A DNA stretch of 21,135 bases from Bacteroidota bacterium (lineage in GTDB: Bacteria > Bacteroidota > Ignavibacteria > Ignavibacteriales > Ignavibacteriaceae): positions 1 to 21,135 of the forward strand of contig JAEXTA010000014.1 in NCBI GenBank assembly GCA_023453665.1, read 5' to 3'. Positions within the stretch are counted from its first letter, which is position 1, and each line of letters starts with the position of its first letter. The notes beneath the pieces were generated by a model. The model ran no database searches and was not told the origin of the DNA. It worked only from the letters and a program-made list of their open reading frames with translations. The translations under genes and the position numbers were made by a program. Shown here piece by piece: positions 1 through 7,330 of the stretch.

Positions 1-1
1 C

Positions 2-595
2 GGAATGTTATTCACTCCGGATCTTGCAAAACCTATTATAGAATCAGGTGTTGATTTAATAGTTTTTGGTGTCGACGGATTTTCTGCAGATACTTTTGAA
101 AAAATTCGCGTCGAAGCAAAACGCGAAGTGGTGTATTCAAATATTGAACATCTTATAACTGTGAGGAATCAACTTGGTAAGAAACCTGAAATACAAGTTC
201 AGTTTATTGAGATGGAAGAGAACAAACATGAATTCGAAGATTTTAAAGAGTATTGGTTACGAAAAGGTGTTACTATAAAAGCTCGCAGAATGTTAAGTTG
301 GGGTGGAAAATTTCAAACTAATCTTAACGTGCCTGACGAAGAACGTATTCCATGTCCATGGGCATGTACAATGATGCATGTCTTCTGGGATGGAAGGGTG
401 CCTCGTTGTCCAGGTGATACTGAAGGTAAAGAAGGATCAGGAAATGCCTGGGATTTGCCACTTAGTACCCTGTGGGAAAAGTTGGGAGAATACAGAGACA
501 TGCATCTTCGGCATAGATTCTCAGAATTACCCGAACGCTGCCACACTTGCACTGACTGGATGACAGGTTCTGCTGAAAGAATTCAGCCCGTTTAA
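2..595 (+). CDS. Radical SAM/SPASM protein, C-terminal part (5' end outside window)
   Basis: The reading frame is open to the left edge, so the N-terminal radical SAM CxxxCxxC motif is not visible and the Met at nt 5 need not be the true start. The visible part has the late barrel strands of a radical SAM enzyme (for example 'VFGVDGFSADTFEKIR'). It ends in a SPASM-type auxiliary cluster region: counting from the nt-5 Met, C117 and C121 (PCPWAC), C135 (after the DGRVPRCP turn) and C179/C182 (CHTC). SPASM proteins bind extra [4Fe-4S] clusters and usually modify peptides, sugars or carrier-bound substrates. The gene lies 33 nt before the acyltransferase-carrier fusion and probably shares its operon, so a role in making or modifying the building block is plausible but inferred. 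Family assignment is firm; the substrate is unknown. Confidence 0.85.
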   Translation, partial: GMLFTPDLAKPIIESGVDLIVFGVDGFSADTFEKIRVEAKREVVYSNIEHLITVRNQLGKKPEIQVQFIEMEENKHEFEDFKEYWLRKGVTIKARRMLSWGGKFQTNLNVPDEERIPCPWACTMMHVFWDGRVPRCPGDTEGKEGSGNAWDLPLSTLWEKLGEYRDMHLRHRFSELPERCHTCTDWMTGSAERIQPV

Positions 596-628
596 AATTC
601 TATTCTAAATATTATTCAGGGTGAGATT

Positions 629-1696
629 ATGAAGTCTGCTCTATTCTTATGTGGAGCCGGTAACCCGGAAGGTGTGAGACTGGCATTACGAATTAATGAG
701 AAACAGATGAAATGGGAAAAAATTTTTATCTGTGATGACGATATGAAAAAAAAAGGTAAACAAATACTGGGGATTGAAATTATTGGACCATTTGAATCAT
801 TAAGAAATGCAAACCCTGAAACAATGGAAGTTGTAAACCTTATAGCAAGAACGACCATAAAAAGACAAACTGCTTTTGAGAAAATCAAGAATTATGGTAT
901 TCCATTTGTTTCACTAATTGACCCGGAAGTTGATATGTTTGGTGTTGAGTATACAAATGATATAATTATTTATCATAACGTGACCTTTTCAGCGGGTGCA
1001 TATATTGATCGCGGATCAGTTGTTTTTACAGGTGCTGTCGTTGGTCATGGATGTTCTGTTGGTAAATTTTGTGTGATCGCACCCGGAGCTGTATTAAATG
1101 CGCGAATCGTTCTGGAAGATGGAGTATATATTGGAACTAATGCTTCAATTCTGCCCGATCTCAAAATTGGAGAATGGTCTACAATCGGTTTAAACTCAGG
1201 AGTGGTGCAGGATATTCCTGCCGGCGCAACTGCAATGGGTGTACCGGCGGAATTAATTTTCAATCCGGCAGCAGAAATTAGTTCGAAATTACAAAAACAA
1301 TATAATTCTGAAACTGACTTTTCATTTAATTTTAAAATGAGACCCAGATATGACATTGAAAAAACTATTTCAACTATCTGGGAAAATTTATTGAATGTAA
1401 AAGAAATTAATGCGGATGACAATTTTTTTGATTTAGGAGGACATTCTCTTCAGGCAGTTCAGTTATTTGAACAACTGAAACAGAAAGTTGATAATAAATT
1501 AACTCTGATTGATATTTTTCACTATCCTACTATCAACTCATTCATCAATTTTCTTGAAGACAAAAATTCCATTGTTAGTGAGAATATCATGTCATCGGAC
1601 TCAAAACATGCTGTACTTTTCAGACAGAGACTTGCCAGATTGAGATCAAAAAATAAAAACAACCAAAATGATTTAAACACACAGGAGCTAAATTAG
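629..1696 (+). CDS. Hexapeptide-repeat acyltransferase fused to a carrier (T/ACP) domain
   Basis: 355 aa. Residues 1-95 resemble the Rossmann-like N-terminal domain of the PglD/NeuD sugar O/N-acetyltransferases (CGAGNPEG near the start). Residues about 105-210 form a left-handed beta-helix of hexapeptide repeats, with a candidate catalytic His140 in VGHGCSVG and the family ending GVPAELIF. Residues about 230-315 are a phosphopantetheine carrier domain with the attachment motif DLGGHSL, Ser273. A Lys/Arg/Asn-rich tail follows. PglD/NeuD proteins normally end after the helix, so the carrier domain is an addition. The protein presumably acylates something tethered to its own or a neighbouring carrier, or presents an acyl starter to the PKS. 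GGTGAG lies just before the ATG. The stop is 2 nt before the PKS start, indicating coupled expression. Domain calls are strong; the reaction is inferred. Confidence 0.85.
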   Translation: MKSALFLCGAGNPEGVRLALRINEKQMKWEKIFICDDDMKKKGKQILGIEIIGPFESLRNANPETMEVVNLIARTTIKRQTAFEKIKNYGIPFVSLIDPEVDMFGVEYTNDIIIYHNVTFSAGAYIDRGSVVFTGAVVGHGCSVGKFCVIAPGAVLNARIVLEDGVYIGTNASILPDLKIGEWSTIGLNSGVVQDIPAGATAMGVPAELIFNPAAEISSKLQKQYNSETDFSFNFKMRPRYDIEKTISTIWENLLNVKEINADDNFFDLGGHSLQAVQLFEQLKQKVDNKLTLIDIFHYPTINSFINFLEDKNSIVSENIMSSDSKHAVLFRQRLARLRSKNKNNQNDLNTQELN

Positions 1697-1698
1697 AA

Positions 1699-4600
1699 AT
1701 GGAAATTCCTTCAGGTTATAGTGATTCGGATATTGCGGTTGTTGGAATAGCCTGCCACTTGCCCGATGCAAAAAATTACAATGAGTTCTGGAAAAATCTC
1801 GCATCAGGAAAAGAATCAGTTACATTTTTTTCAGATGAAGAACTTAGAAAATCCGGTGTTGATGATGAACATCTGAATAATCCTAACTATGTTAAAGCCG
1901 GCGTTGTGCTTGATGGTGTAGATATGTTTGATGCAGGATTTTTCGGATTAAGCCCAAAAGAAGCTTCGATAATGGATCCGCAGCACAGGCATTTTCTTGA
2001 ATGTGCATGGGAAGCACTTGAAGATTCCGGATATATCCCCGAAAATTTTTCAGGACCAATTGGAGTTTTCGGCGGCTGTGGAATGAACGCTTACTTTATG
2101 TTTAATATTCTTACTAATCCAAAACTCATAAAATCAACAGGATTATTTTTATTAAGACACACAGGAAATGACAAAGATTTCTTAACGACGCGGGTCTCAT
2201 ATAGTTTTAATCTTACAGGACCAAGCGTCAATGTTCAGACAGCTTGCTCTACATCTTTAGTTGCTATTCATACTGCAGTTCAAAGTTTACTTAACGGCGA
2301 ATGTGATATGGCACTTGCAGGCGGGGTAACAATTGAATTACCTCATAGAAGAGGATATACTTATGAAGAAGGTGAGATATTATCCAATGACGGACACTGC
2401 CGCGCATTTGACCATAAATCTATGGGAACAATATTCGGAAGTGGTGCTGGTATTGTCGTATTGAGAAGACTCGCAGATGCAATTAATGAAGGCGATACTA
2501 TACATGCAATAATAAAATCGACTGCTATCAATAATGATGGATCACTAAAAGTTGGTTATCTTGCCCCAAGCGTTGATGGTCAGGCACAGGCAATAGTCGA
2601 AGCACTTACTATCGCAGATGTAAATCCGGAAACAATTACTCTTATTGAAGCTCATGGTACTGGTACTCCGATCGGCGACCCGATAGAAGTTACTGCTCTT
2701 ACACAAGCATACAAAAGATTTACAAAGAAAAAAGGTTATTGCAGAATTGGTTCTTTAAAGTCTAATATAGGTCATTTAGATACTGCCGCCGGAGTAGCTG
2801 GTTTTATAAAAGTTGTACTTGCCATGAAGAATAAACAAATTCCTGCAAGTTTGAATTACGAAAAACCAAATCCACAGATTGATTTTGATAACAGCCCATT
2901 CTTTGTAAACGCTAAACTATCGGATTGGGAAGTTTCGGGTCATCCAAGACGTGCTGGAATCAGCTCACTTGGTGTAGGCGGTACAAATGCACATGTAATA
3001 CTTGAGGAAGCCCCTAAATTACAGGATTCAGGTAAATCAAAGCCTTGGCAGTTACTGGTATGGTCCGCAAGAAGCCAGTCTTCACTGGATGGAGTAACAC
3101 AGAAATTTATTTCATTCTTTAAAGAAGAAAAAAATACTGATCTCGCAGATGCGTCATACACTTTACAAAATGGCAGAAAAGAATTTACACACAGACAAAT
3201 TTTGGTTGCCCGAAATGCTACTGATGCTGCAGAAGCCCTAGAGTTAAAAGATAATAAACGTATTTTCAGAAATTTTCATGAAGGTCAGGAGCCGGCAGTT
3301 GTGTTCATGTTCCCCGGCGGCGGTGCACAATATCCGAATATGGGACTCGAACTTTATATTCATGAAACTGTTTACAGGGAATCAGTTGATAAGTGTTTGA
3401 ACTTTCTGAAAAACAATTTCAAAATTGATCTCCTTCCTCTAATGTTCCCTGAATCTTCAAAGCTGGAAGAAGCAGCATTAGAATTACAGAAACCTCTTAA
3501 TTCAATTCTTTCAATTATAATCACTGAATATGCACTTGCAAAAATGTGGATGTCTTGGGGAATAAAACCTGCATCAATGACAGGACATAGTATGGGTGAA
3601 TACGCAGCAGCGTGCATTGCCGGTGTAATGTCTCTTGAAGATGCTTTAGCGCTCGTTGTGCTGAGAGGTCAAATATTTGAACGAATGCCTGAAGGCGGAA
3701 TGTTAAGTGTTCCGCTAAATGAGTCTGAAGCAAAAAAATATACGAATGAAAATCTTTCCATCGCGGTAATTAATGGTGAAGAACTTTGCGTACTCTCAGG
3801 CACAGTAGAAGCCATTGTTGCAGCGGAAATAAAACTTAGAGCAGATAATGTTGATTGTACAAGAATAAAAATTTCAGTTGCAGCACATTCAAAAATGCTT
3901 GATCCTTTTCTTGCAGAGTTTAAATCCGGTGTATCCCGGTTTAAGTTGAATGTTCCTTCTATACCTTTCGTTTCAAATTTAAGCGGAACGTGGATTACAA
4001 ATGCCGAAGCAACTAATCCCGAGTACTGGGTTAACCAGTTGAGAAATACAGTAAGATTTGCAGATGGATTAAATGCAATACTAAAAGACCCTAATATAGT
4101 ACTTCTGGAAGCTGGTCCTGGTAACACTTTAAGTTCTTTAGTGCGAAGTCATCCTAATAAATCTAACTCTCACAGTGTTGTTTCATCTCTCCGGCATCCG
4201 CAGGAACTTGTATCTGATTATGAATACTTCCTGCGTTCATTAGGAAGACTTTGGCTTGCAGGACTTAGGATAGATTGGAAACTTACCAGAGGAAATGAAA
4301 AGAGAAAACGTATTCCGCTTCCCACCTATTCTTTTGATCATCAGCGATATTGGATTGATCCAGGTAAAAGAGTTAAAGATTTAACAGAAGAAGCCGACCC
4401 GTTAAAAAAACTTGCGAGCATCAATGACTGGTTCTCAAAACCCGTTTGGAAGAAAACTGATTTTTATTCTTTAAATCCAAGTGAACTTTTCAAAAACGAT
4501 CATGTTTGGCTTTTATTTGATGATGAAAAAGGTTTAGGTGAAACATTAAAGAATAAATTAAATTCATCAAACCAGAAAATTGTCAGTGTACGATGCGGTT

Positions 4601-7281
4601 CAGATTATAAAAAGCTTAGTGAGAACGAATTCATCCTAAAGCCAGGTAATAGTTCCGATTTTGTTTCAATGATTTCAAGTCTATCTGAAAACAATATTTT
4701 GCCAACCCACATTTTACATTTATGGGGAGTTGATAAGCAGATTGATACAACTGGATTAATCAACTATGAAAATGGTCTTGATAAGAATTTCTATAGTCTG
4801 TTATTCCTTGCACAAGCTTTAGGTAATGAAGATATCCAGAAAAACATCAAATGGATTACTGTTACTGACTTAGTACATAAAACAAAGAATGAAACTGCCA
4901 AAGGGTATTTAAAATCTGTAAATCTTGGTCCTGTAAAAGTAACCCCTAAAGAATTGCAGAATGTTTCCTGCATCAGTATTGACCTTGAAGATAATTTTAA
5001 TTACGAAAAAACATCAGAACAAATTATATCAGAGTTTATTGGTGATTTTAAAGAACCCGTTGTTGCTTATCGCAATGATCAAAGGCTGGTTAACAGTTTT
5101 GAAAAGTTCAATATAAATATGCCCGGCAAAAAAGAACCGATTCTGAAAGACGGAGGAGTTTATGTCTTCACAGGCGGACTTGGAGGAATTTCACTAACGC
5201 TTGCAAAAGATATTTCTGCAAAATATAAACCAAGACTTGCGCTTATTTCACGACAACAGTTACCTAAGCGTGAAGAATGGGGTAGTATTTTATTATCTGA
5301 TAAAAAAATAGATCCGGTAAGAAATACAATTCATAAACTTATTGAACTCCAGAATCTTGGTGCTGAGGTAAACTACTATTCTTCTGACGTAAATGATCAA
5401 TCTCAAATGGAAAAAGTTTTTGCCGATATCTCTTCCAGGTATGGTAAAATAAATGGAATTATTCATGCAGCGGGTACAATAGATGATGGTGTTATTCTAT
5501 TTAAGAAGAAAGAAAACGCATCAAACGTACTTGCACCAAAGGTAAAAGGAACTTTAATTCTTAACGAGATTGCCAAAAAATATAGCCCGGAATTCTTCAT
5601 ACTGTTTTCATCAGCAAGTTCTATTCTGGCTCCTACAGGACAGGTTGACTATGCTGCAGCTAATTCATTCCTTGACGCTTTTGCACAAGCTACCAATAAT
5701 GAATCAGGAATAAAGAAAATCGCTTTGAACTGGGGACAATGGCAGGAAGTTGGAATGGCAGCCCGCATAGCCCAGGGACTGGGAATTGTGCATGAATCTT
5801 TTGAAGGCAAAAAATCAGAACATCCTTTGCTCGGAACAATATTAAAAGAAGGTCCTGATCAATTCATTTTTGCAAATAATATAAGTGCGAATGACTACTG
5901 GATCCTGAATGAACACCAGACAAAAAATGGTGAATATTTAATTCCCGGAACAGGTTATCTTGAATTAGCTCTGGCTTCACTTAAGAATGGTGATACCGAA
6001 TCTTCATTTGAAATAAAAGATACTTTTTTCTTAAAACCTGTTATTGTGAAAAACGGAGAGGAAAAGGAAATAAAGGTCAGCCTGCTAAAAGAAAATGACG
6101 CTTATGAATTTATTATTTCTTCACGTTCGCATTACCAGCAAACTGCCTGGGATGAGAATGTAAGAGGTTCTATCAACAAATTTAAAGGCGTGCAGGAAAA
6201 AAAATCCGATTTAAATTCAATTCAAACAAGATGCTCCAAAAAACAAATTTTAAAAGATAATTCGATAGACCATAAACACATGAATTTTGGTCCGCGCTGG
6301 AAGAACCTGAAAGAACTTTACTTTGGCGACAATGAAGCTTTAGCAAAAATTGAATTACCTTCTGAGTTCAATTCCGATCTGCAATCATTTAATCTTCACC
6401 CTGCCCTGCTTGATACAGCAACAGGATGTGCACAGGCACTTGCCGGGTTTGATCTAAACAAAGAATTTTATTTGCCGTTTTCATATTCAAAAATTATAGT
6501 TAATAAAAATCTTCCAAAGAATTTTTACAGCCATATCAAGTTCAGAAAGAATGAAAATAAAAATTCAAATACGGCTGTATTTGATATTACAATTTTAGAT
6601 GAAGCCGGAAACATAATTGTTGATATTAATGAATTTGTAATGAAAAGATCTTCTGCAGATGAGGAAAAGAAGATCATTCAGCCCGAATCTTCTCATACTG
6701 AAAAGGTTGAAGGTGTTCACAACCCTGTGAATCCAAAAGCTACCAGTAATAATATTCTGCAGATCGGACAAAAAGAAGGAATCCTTCCTGCTGAAGGTGC
6801 AGAAGTTTTTAATCTGATAATGAACAATCCTGCTTACCCGCAGTATATTGTCATTTCACAGAATATTAATATTTTATATGAGAATATAATTCATGCAAAT
6901 GATGCTAAGAAAGAAACAGGCGCAGAAGAAAGTTCAGGTGATACACTGCGTCCAAAACTATCAACACCTTATATCGCACCTTCAAATGATGTTGAAAAAG
7001 GAATAGCTGAAATCTGGCAGGAAGTTTTGGGTGTTGACAGCATTGGCGTTAATGATGATTTTCTTGAATTAGGCGGTCATTCACTTTTACTTACAAGAAT
7101 AGTAATGCGAGTAAGAAAAAAATTCAGCGTTGATCTTTCTCTCGGTAATCTTTTTGAAACACCGACAATATCAGCTTTTGCCAAAGAAGTTGAAAAAGCA
7201 AAAAGTTCAAAATCAGGAACTCCGGTTTCTGTTATTTCGGCTGTCTCGCGTGATTCATACAGAGTTAAAAAAGGCAGCTAA
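1699..7281 (+). CDS. Type I modular polyketide synthase, KS-AT-KR-DH-ACP
   Basis: 1860 aa, one extension module. KS about 10-435: active Cys183 (TACSTS), His319 (EAHGTGTP), His359 (KSNIGH). AT about 530-820: Ser631 in GHSMGE, with VAAH730S at the substrate-specificity position, neither HAFH (malonyl) nor YASH (methylmalonyl). A post-AT linker (PLPTYSFDHQRYW) follows. KR about 914-1345: TGGLGG from T1158 and the triad Ser1305, Tyr1318, Asn1322; the I-D-D at 1261-1263 suggests a B-type KR. DH about 1375-1650 lies after the KR: His1406 in HxxxxGxxxxPGTGY and Asp1572 in HPALLDTATG. ACP about 1760-1835: Ser1795 in LGGHSL. There is no ER, so the expected product is an enoyl thioester. There is also no loading domain, so the KS must receive its starter in trans, perhaps from the preceding T-domain protein. 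AGGAG sits 11 nt before the ATG. The C-terminus (SRDSYRVKK) looks like a linker leading into a condensation domain. Confidence 0.95.
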   Translation: MEIPSGYSDSDIAVVGIACHLPDAKNYNEFWKNLASGKESVTFFSDEELRKSGVDDEHLNNPNYVKAGVVLDGVDMFDAGFFGLSPKEASIMDPQHRHFLECAWEALEDSGYIPENFSGPIGVFGGCGMNAYFMFNILTNPKLIKSTGLFLLRHTGNDKDFLTTRVSYSFNLTGPSVNVQTACSTSLVAIHTAVQSLLNGECDMALAGGVTIELPHRRGYTYEEGEILSNDGHCRAFDHKSMGTIFGSGAGIVVLRRLADAINEGDTIHAIIKSTAINNDGSLKVGYLAPSVDGQAQAIVEALTIADVNPETITLIEAHGTGTPIGDPIEVTALTQAYKRFTKKKGYCRIGSLKSNIGHLDTAAGVAGFIKVVLAMKNKQIPASLNYEKPNPQIDFDNSPFFVNAKLSDWEVSGHPRRAGISSLGVGGTNAHVILEEAPKLQDSGKSKPWQLLVWSARSQSSLDGVTQKFISFFKEEKNTDLADASYTLQNGRKEFTHRQILVARNATDAAEALELKDNKRIFRNFHEGQEPAVVFMFPGGGAQYPNMGLELYIHETVYRESVDKCLNFLKNNFKIDLLPLMFPESSKLEEAALELQKPLNSILSIIITEYALAKMWMSWGIKPASMTGHSMGEYAAACIAGVMSLEDALALVVLRGQIFERMPEGGMLSVPLNESEAKKYTNENLSIAVINGEELCVLSGTVEAIVAAEIKLRADNVDCTRIKISVAAHSKMLDPFLAEFKSGVSRFKLNVPSIPFVSNLSGTWITNAEATNPEYWVNQLRNTVRFADGLNAILKDPNIVLLEAGPGNTLSSLVRSHPNKSNSHSVVSSLRHPQELVSDYEYFLRSLGRLWLAGLRIDWKLTRGNEKRKRIPLPTYSFDHQRYWIDPGKRVKDLTEEADPLKKLASINDWFSKPVWKKTDFYSLNPSELFKNDHVWLLFDDEKGLGETLKNKLNSSNQKIVSVRCGSDYKKLSENEFILKPGNSSDFVSMISSLSENNILPTHILHLWGVDKQIDTTGLINYENGLDKNFYSLLFLAQALGNEDIQKNIKWITVTDLVHKTKNETAKGYLKSVNLGPVKVTPKELQNVSCISIDLEDNFNYEKTSEQIISEFIGDFKEPVVAYRNDQRLVNSFEKFNINMPGKKEPILKDGGVYVFTGGLGGISLTLAKDISAKYKPRLALISRQQLPKREEWGSILLSDKKIDPVRNTIHKLIELQNLGAEVNYYSSDVNDQSQMEKVFADISSRYGKINGIIHAAGTIDDGVILFKKKENASNVLAPKVKGTLILNEIAKKYSPEFFILFSSASSILAPTGQVDYAAANSFLDAFAQATNNESGIKKIALNWGQWQEVGMAARIAQGLGIVHESFEGKKSEHPLLGTILKEGPDQFIFANNISANDYWILNEHQTKNGEYLIPGTGYLELALASLKNGDTESSFEIKDTFFLKPVIVKNGEEKEIKVSLLKENDAYEFIISSRSHYQQTAWDENVRGSINKFKGVQEKKSDLNSIQTRCSKKQILKDNSIDHKHMNFGPRWKNLKELYFGDNEALAKIELPSEFNSDLQSFNLHPALLDTATGCAQALAGFDLNKEFYLPFSYSKIIVNKNLPKNFYSHIKFRKNENKNSNTAVFDITILDEAGNIIVDINEFVMKRSSADEEKKIIQPESSHTEKVEGVHNPVNPKATSNNILQIGQKEGILPAEGAEVFNLIMNNPAYPQYIVISQNINILYENIIHANDAKKETGAEESSGDTLRPKLSTPYIAPSNDVEKGIAEIWQEVLGVDSIGVNDDFLELGGHSLLLTRIVMRVRKKFSVDLSLGNLFETPTISAFAKEVEKAKSSKSGTPVSVISAVSRDSYRVKKGS

Positions 7282-7315
7282 TTATCAGTGTTTTTTTATT
7301 TGATTAAACTTTATT

Positions 7316-7321
7316 AAGGAA
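7316..7321 (+). promoter_or_regulatory. Ribosome binding site for the NRPS (TTG start)
   Basis: AAGGAA ends 9 nt before the TTG at 7331. The next in-frame ATG (7364) has no purine-rich site in front of it, so TTG is the better-supported start. The condensation-domain motifs begin after residue 20, so domain content does not decide between the two starts. Confidence 0.6.
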
Positions 7322-7330
7322 ATTTCATTT

